A stretch of 40,372 nucleotides of DNA from Bacteroidaceae bacterium. GTDB lineage: Bacteria > Bacteroidota > Bacteroidia > Bacteroidales > Bacteroidaceae. Within the stretch, counting starts at the first letter, position 1, and each line of letters starts with the position of its first letter. The stretch is from contig JAILRU010000053.1 in assembly GCA_024697945.1 (NCBI GenBank), positions 1 to 40,372 of the forward strand. Reading direction: 5' to 3'. Both the position numbers and the translations under genes were made by a program. Below the pieces are notes generated by a model that was not told the DNA's origin, searched no databases, and saw only the letters and a list, made by a program, of their open reading frames with translations. Positions 30,287 to 37,592 of the stretch are shown here, piece after piece.

Positions 30287-31801
30287 TCAGAATTCCTGTT
30301 CTATTCTGTTCGATATTGTCAAGTATCTGTCCTCGTAGTACCGCCTCATAGCTGATGCTTGTGCCCTTGGCGTTTCACCAAACGAATGCATCTCCTCGGG
30401 ACTGATGCGACGGTCTATCTCTATCCTGACAGGCCACCCCAGGATGAACTTTGCGCCCTTGGGAAGCACCCTCCCCGTTCCGTACGATACTATGGGCAGT
30501 ATATCGACTCCGAACTGCTGCGCCAGATGGAAAGCGCCCTGATGGAAGCGGCCGATGGTACAGTCCAGAGCCCGTGTCCCCTCTGGATAGACGACGATGC
30601 TGTAGCCTCTGTCGATTAGCGAACGCAGCTTGGGCAGCAGGGTTTCCATTCCCTCGGATACGGGATAGAACTCGGCACCACGGATGATGCTGCCATAAAG
30701 GGGATTGTTCCAGACCCAGTCCTTGGTCAGGACGACGAGCTTTGGCGTATGTATCAACATGGTTATCAGGTCGAGACTGGACTGGTGGTTGCAGATGATG
30801 ATGGCTGGCTCATGGAAGTCCTCTCCGTGTGGATTGGCACATGAGAAACGGACGCCAGGGATGCCATGCCGAAGCGTGACGAAACGGGCATAGCGCCAGA
30901 GCAAACGGTGGATAGCCATTCGTCGCTCTTCTATGTCGCGATATATGATTCTATACAGCATTGCCAAGGGCTTGGCGATGAAGATGGTGGTGAGGAGGAA
31001 GAACAACAGGGCGTAGGTGGTGCGCAAAAATGTCATGAGCCCTCGCCAAATGGCCAACGGCAGTCCATAGATGACGGCCAGGACACAGAGCACCGTGTTG
31101 AGTACGAAGATGCGGGAGAAGTCGCGAATGGGCCGGAAATGCGACACGCGCTCCTCGGGCGACGGGTACCAGACATTGACTGGCACTGAGACTATCTTGA
31201 CACCACGCCAGGCGGAAAAGACGAGCAACGCAACCTCGGCCTCGTAACGACTGAGAAAGAATGAAAAATGAGGATTGAGGAATGAAGATTGTGAATTCTT
31301 CAGTGGATAGAGGCGGTAGCCGGACTGCGTATCTGGGAGGTAATGCCAGGTCTGTACTGCGAACCAGAAGTTGCTGAAGGCATTGGCGAACTTGCTGCCG
31401 CCACTTCGCTCCGCCTTGTCGAGTTCCTTGCGCTGTCCCACGATGAGAGCTCCCGGATGCTGTTGGTTGGCGCGAAGCAGGCAGGGGATGTCCTCTGGGA
31501 AGTGCTGTCCGTCGGCATCCAAGGTGATGGCGTAGGCAAAGCCCATCTCGACTGCCTTGCGGAATCCGCGTTTGAGGGCGGTTCCCTTGCCGGCATTCTT
31601 ATCGTAAGCGACGATGGTAATGCCCTCCACGCCATGCAGGACGTCGAGCGTAACGTCTGTACAGCCATCGCAGACGACAATCACGTCCTGACACTGTGCA
31701 AGCGTTCGACGTACCACATCGGCAATGGTTCCCGCATTGTTGTATGTAGGAATCACCACGCAGATGCCGCGGTCGCGAAGGAGTTTCTTTGCATTGACCA
31801 T
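30287..31801 (-). CDS. Glycosyltransferase family 2 - acyltransferase (PlsC-like) fusion
   Basis: A 504-residue bifunctional enzyme typical of aryl polyene/flexirubin clusters, which probably builds the lipid or sugar anchor of the pigment. Residues 1-210 are a GT-A glycosyltransferase (CVVIPTYNNAGTIADVV, DADGQHFPEDIP with the DxD-like metal site at 95-97, DTQSGYRLYPL). A linker with two hydrophobic stretches follows (about 233-252 and 262-285). Residues about 330-480 are a PlsC-like acyltransferase with ICNHQSSLD (HX4D) and VVYPEGTRA. Residues 168-182 (KNSQSSFLNPHFSFF) are encoded by an AT-rich micro-repeat in frame. It is the last gene of the operon. Confidence 0.85.
   Translation of the reverse strand: MVNAKKLLRDRGICVVIPTYNNAGTIADVVRRTLAQCQDVIVVCDGCTDVTLDVLHGVEGITIVAYDKNAGKGTALKRGFRKAVEMGFAYAITLDADGQHFPEDIPCLLRANQQHPGALIVGQRKELDKAERSGGSKFANAFSNFWFAVQTWHYLPDTQSGYRLYPLKNSQSSFLNPHFSFFLSRYEAEVALLVFSAWRGVKIVSVPVNVWYPSPEERVSHFRPIRDFSRIFVLNTVLCVLAVIYGLPLAIWRGLMTFLRTTYALLFFLLTTIFIAKPLAMLYRIIYRDIEERRMAIHRLLWRYARFVTLRHGIPGVRFSCANPHGEDFHEPAIIICNHQSSLDLITMLIHTPKLVVLTKDWVWNNPLYGSIIRGAEFYPVSEGMETLLPKLRSLIDRGYSIVVYPEGTRALDCTIGRFHQGAFHLAQQFGVDILPIVSYGTGRVLPKGAKFILGWPVRIEIDRRISPEEMHSFGETPRAQASAMRRYYEDRYLTISNRIEQEF
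31256..31300 (-). repeat. AT-rich micro-repeat inside the glycosyltransferase gene
   Basis: Units such as gaatgaaaaatgagg and attgaggaatgaag lie in frame and encode KNSQSSFLNPHFSFF between the conserved SGYRLYPL and SRYEAEVALL motifs. The same unit type is intergenic elsewhere. Confidence 0.6.
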
Positions 31802-31813
31802 TACGCTTGACTG

Positions 31814-32446
31814 TCAGTCTTCATTTATTCGTATGTTCCGTAGGTCGATGATGGTGAAGTCGCCGTTCTTCTCGTACAGCTCCACCTGAGTCACGGTTGA
31901 TTGCTTGATGTCGAAATGCAGGACGAGTTTGGTCCACATCTGTTTCATATTCTTTTTCAGTGGGATGAGGGTTGCCTCGTATTCCGTCGGCAGCTGCTTG
32001 GCTGTCACCTGGAAGGTCTGGCTGTCGGTCAGGACTTGGCCTGCTACGAGCTTCATCATCATCTGAGCCATATCGCTGGCAAACTTGTTTTGACGGGTAG
32101 GCGCTTCGTCACCCAAAACGATTGTACTGGCGCGAGGGGATGTGTATTCCCAGCGGAGCTTGTCGGGCAGCTGACAGGACATCCTGCCCTGCGACACCAG
32201 TTCTTTCTTCAGCATCTTCGTATGTCTGGTCTGTGTGAAGTTGCACTCTACAGTCCGTATCGCAGCTGCCGCTGATGCCATCTTCTGGATGATTTGCTGC
32301 TCCGACTGCGCGCAAGCAAAGTGAAAAGTGAAGGCTGCGATTAAGCGAGAGCAATGATAAGCTTGCTTAGCATTGCCGAGCGGAAGCAGTCTCGACGAAG
32401 TCAATAGTGAAAAATGAAAAATGAAAAAAAGAAATATACGTTTCAT
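31814..32446 (-). CDS. LolA-like outer-membrane lipoprotein carrier protein
   Basis: A 210-residue periplasmic carrier of the LolA fold, as found in aryl polyene clusters. The mature part has SEQQIIQKMASAAAAIRTVE, CNFTQTRHTKMLKKELVSQG, PDKLRWEYTSPRASTIVLGD and a C-terminal YEKNGDFTIIDLRNIRIN, all matching the family. The N-terminus is odd: hydrophobic residues 4-14 (IFLFFIFHFSL) are followed by about 25 residues (TSSRLLPLGNAKQAYHCSRL and a few more) before a second hydrophobic piece and the cleavage-type FHFACAQ. Those extra residues are the translation of dispersed repeat R1. Whether the split signal peptide still works is unclear. It lies 3 bases after the DMT-like gene. Confidence 0.8.
   Translation of the reverse strand: MKRIFLFFIFHFSLLTSSRLLPLGNAKQAYHCSRLIAAFTFHFACAQSEQQIIQKMASAAAAIRTVECNFTQTRHTKMLKKELVSQGRMSCQLPDKLRWEYTSPRASTIVLGDEAPTRQNKFASDMAQMMMKLVAGQVLTDSQTFQVTAKQLPTEYEATLIPLKKNMKQMWTKLVLHFDIKQSTVTQVELYEKNGDFTIIDLRNIRINED
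32329..32402 (-). repeat. Dispersed repeat R1 inserted in the LolA-like signal-peptide region
   Basis: 74 bases almost identical, in reverse orientation, to 19457-19531, apart from a few changes around the central palindrome. It is read through in frame by the LolA-like gene. The flanks on both sides are the AT-rich micro-repeat (gaaaaatgaaaa and gtgaaaagtg). Confidence 0.85.
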
Positions 32447-32449
32447 CTG

Positions 32450-32803
32450 CTATGAATTATGAACTAAATAGCATCCCGTCATGATGAGCAATACGCCTGC
32501 CCATCTTGAAACACTCACCTGCTCGTGGAAGACCAGCATTGCTGCTATCACACCAAACACATAGCTCATTGAAATCATGGGATAGGCCTGGCTGAAGGGG
32601 AAGTGCTTGATGATATAGAACCACAGGAGGGTACCTGAACCTGAAAGGAGTCCGCAAAGGGCCAAACGCCAGTTTGACAGGACCGACGACCAGAACTGCC
32701 AGTTCCAGCCGAAGGGTTCCATCCGTTCGAGGGCAAGTTTCAGGAAGACCTGCCCACTGGCAAGCAAGAGACACTGTGTTATGGCTAATGGTAGGAGAGG
32801 CAT
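32450..32803 (-). CDS. Four-TM DMT/EamA-like half-size transporter
   Basis: A 117-residue membrane protein with four hydrophobic segments (LLPLAITQCLLLASGQVFL, WRLALCGLLSGSGTLLWFYI, YPMISMSYVFGVIAAMLVFH, WAGVLLIMTGCYLVHN). It is half the size of a normal EamA protein, like small multidrug resistance or ArnE/F-type flippase subunits, and should work as a dimer. In this operon it may flip a lipid-linked intermediate across the inner membrane, which is inference. It lies between the fused ketosynthase gene (31 bases, all tandem repeat) and the LolA-like gene (3 bases). Confidence 0.7.
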   Translation of the reverse strand: MPLLPLAITQCLLLASGQVFLKLALERMEPFGWNWQFWSSVLSNWRLALCGLLSGSGTLLWFYIIKHFPFSQAYPMISMSYVFGVIAAMLVFHEQVSVSRWAGVLLIMTGCYLVHNS

Positions 32804-32810
32804 GGTTGTT

Positions 32811-32861
32811 GAGTTAAGAGTTAAGAGTTATGAGTTAAGAGTTATGGGGGTTATGGGTTAA
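32811..32861. repeat. Tandem repeat (gagttaa/gagttat) across a stop codon
   Basis: About six degenerate units of 7-8 bases cover the whole spacer and the last codons of the fused ketosynthase gene, so the C-terminal residues THNPHNS are encoded by repeat DNA. Confidence 0.7.
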
Positions 32862-34700
32862 GACTATGCTGCGGGAGGTTAGTGCTGGTGGGATGGGTTT
32901 TCCCATTCGGCTGAAGAGTGACTGGAACGTGGGGGTAGCTTCGTCGTGACAGCCCACGAGGACGGTCTTTGCTTTGCCGCTTGCTATCAAGCGTCGGGCA
33001 TCGCGAAGGGCCCAATCGAGTGAGTCCTTGCCCTGACTGTACGTTATGTTGTAACCATGACAATTGGTACGAATGGCAATAGCAGAACTCAGGGTGTTGT
33101 GGGTGCTTTGCATGAAGAGGGTTGGGCTGAGTGTTTCTTCGCCGTTCTCCAACATGTCGATTAGGAACTTCTCGCTGGTCTCGAGCATTCCGTAAGCTGT
33201 GGCTGTGATGATGGCATCAGGACTCTCTATGCCTGCATGCCGAAGAGCCTTGAGCGACGTGATGATGGCAGCCTTCATGAGGCGCGTCATGCGACGGGCT
33301 TCACCTGGCGAGATGAACTCGCGGTAGTCTGACAACTGCTCCACGTCACTGATTCGCTCATCTGCAAGGACTTCAACCTCAACAGGCATATTTTGGGCGA
33401 AATCGGAAGGCTCTTGGCTTATCACCAATGCCGAATCGTTACCCCCAAAGCCAAAGGAATTGCAGAGGATATTGGAAATTTTGAATTCTTTTTCCGAGCC
33501 TGAAATTTTGAATTTTGTTCCGCGACTACAATCGCGCCTTGGTGCTAAAGACATCCAAGAATTTATTAATTTTGAATTTTTAAAGGGTGTTATGCATGCT
33601 TCATCCTGTTCTTTCCAGCCAAGATTAACTGGCAGGAAGTTGTGCTGAAGGGCAAGGATGCAGATGACCGTCTCTATTGCACCAGAGGCAGAGGTGGCAT
33701 GACCCGTGAACCCTTTCGTGCTTGAGACAGGGGGAATATGTTCTCTAAAGACACGGCGAATGGCAGCACTCTCGCTGGAATCATTGTTGGGCGTGCCTGT
33801 GCCGTGAGCATTGATGTACTGGATGTCCTGCGGCTTCAGTCCTGCCATTTGCAGGGCTTCGCTCATTGCCAGATAGGCTCCCTCGCCGTTTTCGGAAGAG
33901 GCAGTCTGGTGGAAGGCATCGCAACGATTGGCATAGCCGCGGATATAGAGCCCCCTTCCTGCCTCCCCCGAGGAGGAGGAGGAGTTTTTCTGGAGCACTA
34001 CGAAGGCGGCTCCTTCTCCGAGGTTCAGTCCGGCACGGGTCTTGTCGAACGGACGGCAGCACTCCCCATCGAGAAGCATCAGCGAACCGAATCCGTTCAG
34101 GTGGAAACGGCTCAGAGCCTCTGTGCCACCCGCTATGACGATGTCGGCCTCATCATTCCTAAGCATTTCCGAACCGAGGATGATGGCATTGACTGCTGAG
34201 GAACAGGCTGTGGAAACGGTACAGACCTCTGCATCCTTCAAGCCTGCCAGGCAGGCCATTTCGCGAGTGGAACTGCCTGGGGCGTGCTTCTCTATGAGCG
34301 GCAACAAGGCATCACCTTCCTGCATCTGCTGGAAGTAACGTTCGGTGATGTCCATTCCGCCTACAGTCGTGCCGGAAATAACAACGATGCGCTTCCCTTT
34401 TATGGAGTCGTTTGGTCGTTTGGTCGTTTGGTCGTTTAGATTCAGCGCTTGACGGATGGCGATGGCTCCCATCAGGACGGTGCGGCTGACGATGGCATTC
34501 TCGTCCAGGCCGAGCATCCCTTTCATCTCTTCATTCGAGAGTTTCACTTCGCCAACTGGGAGCTTTCCCTTGTGGATAGAATCCAGGTAGCGCATAGGTG
34601 CAATTCCTGTCCGCTGTTCCTGAAGAGAACTGAGGACGGCAGCTGCATCATTCCCGATGGCACAGATGATGCCAAATCCTGTTATGCTGACACTATTCAC
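32835..34700 (-). CDS. Beta-ketoacyl synthase fused to a chain-length-factor-like domain
   Basis: A 621-residue condensing enzyme. Residues 1-430 are a complete KS: Cys166 in STACSSAV, His299 in NAHGTGTPNNDSSE, His334 in KGFTGHATSASGA, and the late NSFGFGGND. Residues about 445-615 resemble the separate ketoacyl-synthase-like N-domain protein of aryl polyene clusters, regarded as chain-length factor (REFISPGEARRMTRLMKAAI, LSPTLFMQSTHNTLSSAIAI, YSQGKDSLDWALRDARRLIA). It lacks an active-site Cys. The fusion fixes a 1:1 ratio of the two halves. In-frame repeat-derived pieces occur at residues 88-98, 239-246 and 373-411. It overlaps the ACP gene by 8 bases. Confidence 0.85.
   Translation of the reverse strand: MNSVSITGFGIICAIGNDAAAVLSSLQEQRTGIAPMRYLDSIHKGKLPVGEVKLSNEEMKGMLGLDENAIVSRTVLMGAIAIRQALNLNDQTTKRPNDSIKGKRIVVISGTTVGGMDITERYFQQMQEGDALLPLIEKHAPGSSTREMACLAGLKDAEVCTVSTACSSAVNAIILGSEMLRNDEADIVIAGGTEALSRFHLNGFGSLMLLDGECCRPFDKTRAGLNLGEGAAFVVLQKNSSSSSGEAGRGLYIRGYANRCDAFHQTASSENGEGAYLAMSEALQMAGLKPQDIQYINAHGTGTPNNDSSESAAIRRVFREHIPPVSSTKGFTGHATSASGAIETVICILALQHNFLPVNLGWKEQDEACITPFKNSKLINSWMSLAPRRDCSRGTKFKISGSEKEFKISNILCNSFGFGGNDSALVISQEPSDFAQNMPVEVEVLADERISDVEQLSDYREFISPGEARRMTRLMKAAIITSLKALRHAGIESPDAIITATAYGMLETSEKFLIDMLENGEETLSPTLFMQSTHNTLSSAIAIRTNCHGYNITYSQGKDSLDWALRDARRLIASGKAKTVLVGCHDEATPTFQSLFSRMGKPIPPALTSRSIVLTHNPHNS
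33468..33584 (-). repeat. Repeat-derived in-frame insertion in the fused ketosynthase
   Basis: About 39 codons between the conserved strand before and NSFGFGGND after have no counterpart in normal ketosynthases. The DNA has three copies of ttttgaattt and a GCGACTACAATCGC stem, unlike the rest of the gene, and looks like a dispersed repeat read through in frame. Confidence 0.6.
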
Positions 34701-34953
34701 TTTTCACTTTCTGTACGTATTCTGCGATGGTCCTGACACTATGGAAGATGGCTTTCCCCTCCTTCGGATTGGACATACGGATGCCGTATTCCTTTTCCAG
34801 CAGGACAACAATCTCGAGGATATCTATAGAGTCGAGACCGATGCCGTCCTCTCCGAAGAGAGGGGTGTTCTCGTCGAAGTCTTCCAATTGAAGCTCTTCA
34901 AGATGCAGGGCTTCCTTTATCTGTACTTTTAAGTCATTGATTAACTGTTCCAT
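34693..34953 (-). CDS. Acyl carrier protein
   Basis: An 86-residue ACP with the phosphopantetheine-attachment motif GIGLDSIDILEIVVLL (Ser in LDSID), an acidic helix I region (IKEALHLEELQLEDFDENTP) and the typical ending SVRTIAEYVQKVKSE. It carries the growing polyene chain. It overlaps the downstream fused ketosynthase by 8 bases and lies 57 bases after the other ketosynthase, so it is part of the same operon. Confidence 0.95.
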   Translation of the reverse strand: MEQLINDLKVQIKEALHLEELQLEDFDENTPLFGEDGIGLDSIDILEIVVLLEKEYGIRMSNPKEGKAIFHSVRTIAEYVQKVKSE

Positions 34954-35009
34954 GTCTTTTTATAATTCATAATTCATAATTATTAGTGCGGTAGCAAATT
35001 CTTCATTCT

Positions 35010-36680
35010 TCATTCTTTTTCGTAAGTTGAAAGTTCACACTCGTATGATGTCTCGGACTCGGCATCTATCCAACCGCTGATGACACTTTGGACATTTGAT
35101 GCACGGAGTGATGCATCCAGAATCTGCTGCATCAAGGTCTCATTCTTTTCCTGGAGGATGTAGAAGGAAGTCTCGTCTGTGCAGTGATGGCGGATAGCAA
35201 TCTCACCAGCTGCAATGTTGGGCAACGTATAAACGAAGACGGACGGGCTGGGGAAGAAGTTGTCAGCGTCGCTGATGGTGGAGAGGTACTGACGGTCAGA
35301 GACAATCGAGGAGGAATGATTGAAGAGGATGATAGCAGACCCACCCCCATCCCCTCCCGTGATGGAGGGGAGGCTCTCCCCATTACGGGGGAGCGGGGAG
35401 AGGGTCTCCGTTGCCACGAACGCCAGGCGCGACAGGATGTCCATCTTGTGGAACTTGGGGTAGTTCCCTATCTGCTCCCTATAGATTTCATTTAAGCTCT
35501 TCCCATCCCCAGAGGAAAGCCTTACGGTATGCGTCTTAGTCCATAGTCCACAGTCCATAGTCCTTAGTCTGTCGTCCATCGTCCGTAGTCCATAGTCCAT
35601 AGTTCCTCGTGCATATAGTGCTGCCACGTTACATCCGCCAAACCCTGAGATGAGTTTCAGGAAGCAACGCTTCTCTCCCACCGAAACGGGCTGCTGCGTT
35701 TTGCCGATGCAGACCTTTTCGCTAACGCCCAGCTCTGTGAAGCCTTTCGATGGGAGCACGATGCCGTCATCCGTTGCCCGCATAGTCAGGATGGTCTCGA
35801 GCACACCTGCAGCACCCATCGTATGTCCATAATAGCCTTTGAGTGCAGAGAGTGGAACGTCGGAGAGTCCTGCCCTTTGGATAGCTTTCGACTCCATCTG
35901 GTCGTTATAGAGCGTTGCCGTTCCATGCACACAGACCGTAGCAAGCCTGGTCTTGTCCTGTCCCTGCATCACCGCTTCGATGGCAGCCGTCAGACCGTCA
36001 CCCACAGGCGAGGGGGAAACGATGTGATAGGCATCATTGCGGGCTGCACCATCAACGAGATGCCAAACCCCATCGCCATTTCTGGAAAAGACAATGGTCG
36101 CGGCAGCTTCACCCAGATTGAGGCCGTTGCGCTCGATATCGAAAGGCCGGCAAGGCGCATCAGAGACAGCTTTGAGGGACTGGAAGCCCGATACGATGAA
36201 CCTGCTCTGAACCTCTGCACCCACCACGATGGCATAGTCGTAGAGACCAGCGGAGAGCAAGCTATCAGCAAGCAGCTGGGCTGAGACTCCAGAGACGCAG
36301 GCATTGCAGACCACAATGGGCTCACGGGTCAGACCGAGGGCTTTAGCAATCGCCCCAGCCGCTTCGGAGGGGGACCGTCCGATGTCAGCCTTCGTGGTAC
36401 TCAGGATGAGGACAATTCTCTCGGACGCGACATCCAACTCAGTATGGGAGAGTGCTTCTTGGGCTGAACGGATGGCAAGGGACTCGAGACGCGTGTATCC
36501 ACTAATGGCAAGGGCCGCATTCTGCTCTTCGCTGAAGAGCGAGGCAGCAAACGGCTCTTGAAGTCCCCACAAGCCTTCATAGCACTTCAACGCAGAGCGT
36601 CCAGACAATACAGCCTGGTAATTCTGCTCGGTGGTAAAACCCAGAGGCGAAGTGATATTAGTGGATAAGACGGAAACCAT
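35010..36680 (-). CDS. Beta-ketoacyl synthase of the aryl polyene/flexirubin type
   Basis: A 556-residue ketosynthase. The start at 36680 leaves 2 bases to the preceding stop and yields MVSVLSTNITSPLGFTTEQN, a normal KS N-terminus; a longer frame overlaps the acyltransferase gene. Active-site residues are Cys128 (CNACVSGVSA), His252 (CVHGTATLYND) and His286 (KGYYGHTMGAAG). The KS part ends near residue 357. Beyond it, a region (MDILSRLAFVATETL, NHSSSIVSDRQYLSTISDAD, NFFPSPSVFVYTLPNIAAGE) recalls the C-terminal half of Bacteroidetes pigment ketosynthases. Two in-frame low-complexity inserts, residues 358-381 and 427-447, are encoded by dispersed repeats, and both lie outside conserved motifs. 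Confidence 0.85.
   Translation of the reverse strand: MVSVLSTNITSPLGFTTEQNYQAVLSGRSALKCYEGLWGLQEPFAASLFSEEQNAALAISGYTRLESLAIRSAQEALSHTELDVASERIVLILSTTKADIGRSPSEAAGAIAKALGLTREPIVVCNACVSGVSAQLLADSLLSAGLYDYAIVVGAEVQSRFIVSGFQSLKAVSDAPCRPFDIERNGLNLGEAAATIVFSRNGDGVWHLVDGAARNDAYHIVSPSPVGDGLTAAIEAVMQGQDKTRLATVCVHGTATLYNDQMESKAIQRAGLSDVPLSALKGYYGHTMGAAGVLETILTMRATDDGIVLPSKGFTELGVSEKVCIGKTQQPVSVGEKRCFLKLISGFGGCNVAALYARGTMDYGLRTMDDRLRTMDCGLWTKTHTVRLSSGDGKSLNEIYREQIGNYPKFHKMDILSRLAFVATETLSPLPRNGESLPSITGGDGGGSAIILFNHSSSIVSDRQYLSTISDADNFFPSPSVFVYTLPNIAAGEIAIRHHCTDETSFYILQEKNETLMQQILDASLRASNVQSVISGWIDAESETSYECELSTYEKE
35340..35402 (-). repeat. GC-rich palindromic repeat inside the ketosynthase gene
   Basis: CCCCTCCcgtgatGGAGGGG and CTCTCCCC...GGGGAGAG are nested palindromes. 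They encode LSPLPRNGESLPSITGGDGG in frame, between otherwise conserved segments. The GC-rich sequence is unlike its surroundings. Confidence 0.7.
35538..35609 (-). repeat. Tandem (gtccatagtc) micro-repeat inside the ketosynthase gene
   Basis: About seven degenerate units of 10 bases lie in frame and encode RGTMDYGLRTMDDRLRTMDC. This follows directly after the end of the KS core (NVAALYA). Confidence 0.8.
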
Positions 36681-36682
36681 TT

Positions 36683-37567
36683 TCAACTTTCTATTTCCTC
36701 CCAGAACTCGAAGTAATTGTACCATTGTGTGGGATACTGACGGACGCGACGCTCAAGCTCGGCAACGTAGGCCGACGAGAGTTGGCGGATTTGCTCCTCG
36801 CGAGTGGCGGATCTGTCGTAAGGGAGGGGTGTAACGTATATCTTGTAGCGACGGAGCGATGTCTTCATGACGTTGACTGCCAGCACATTGAGCAAGTGCA
36901 CTCGGCTGGCAGAGAATGGGCCGAGTGGGAAACGGGCCTTGGCTCCGAGGAAGTCGTGAAGGATGTACTTTTGCGAGCCACTGGAGCGGTCGGCAGGCAT
37001 ACTGACTATCTCACCGTCAGCCAACGCCTTGTCTATCTCGAAGAGGTGGCTCATATCCTGACTGATGGCAATCATCCTGGTGTTCGTGGCGGCAAACATC
37101 CTGTCGCGGTTCTTCATGACCGATGCTTTCTCCCCAGCATAGACCAGGGCATTGATTCGCTTATTCTGACAGACAAGGGTGTAGCCCGCTATCTCATAGT
37201 TGCCGATGTGGGCACTCAGCAGAACGAAGCCCTCCTGCCGTTCAGCAAGGTCGCGGAAGTGGTCGCCGCCCTCAATCTCTATGTCGAACTTCTTACCGGC
37301 ATACATGGCAAACTTGTCAATGACGGCCCCAGCGAAGAGGCAATGGTTGACGTAGGTCTTCCAGGCGGACTTCAACCTGCCATATCCGAAGCGCTGTCTG
37401 AAGAAGCGGTAAGCAAAGCCACAGCTTGGGTTTAGCAACAGGCAGACAGGTATGATGAAGACGGCTGCAAAGAGATATAGCAACCGAACATCTATGTAGC
37501 GAAGCATACGAATGAGCCACTTGTGCATCCATTCATTGCCGTACGTCGTACCTGCCCAATTCTTCAT
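36683..37567 (-). CDS. LpxL-like lysophospholipid acyltransferase of the polyene cluster
   Basis: A 294-residue membrane-associated acyltransferase. One membrane segment (LLYLFAAVFIIPVCLLLNPS) precedes the catalytic HX4E motif LLSAHIGNYEIAGY; later conserved parts are VSMPADRSSGSQKYILHDFL, FPLGPFSASRVHLLNV and PTQWYNYFEFWEE, typical of LpxL/HtrB-like enzymes in aryl polyene clusters. It probably transfers the finished acyl chain from ACP to a membrane anchor. A start 13 codons later (MHKWLIRMLRY) is possible. It lies 25 bases after the methyltransferase gene and 2 bases before the ketosynthase gene. Confidence 0.85.
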   Translation of the reverse strand: MKNWAGTTYGNEWMHKWLIRMLRYIDVRLLYLFAAVFIIPVCLLLNPSCGFAYRFFRQRFGYGRLKSAWKTYVNHCLFAGAVIDKFAMYAGKKFDIEIEGGDHFRDLAERQEGFVLLSAHIGNYEIAGYTLVCQNKRINALVYAGEKASVMKNRDRMFAATNTRMIAISQDMSHLFEIDKALADGEIVSMPADRSSGSQKYILHDFLGAKARFPLGPFSASRVHLLNVLAVNVMKTSLRRYKIYVTPLPYDRSATREEQIRQLSSAYVAELERRVRQYPTQWYNYFEFWEEIES

Positions 37568-37592
37568 TCTTTACTTTTTAATTTTTCACTTT

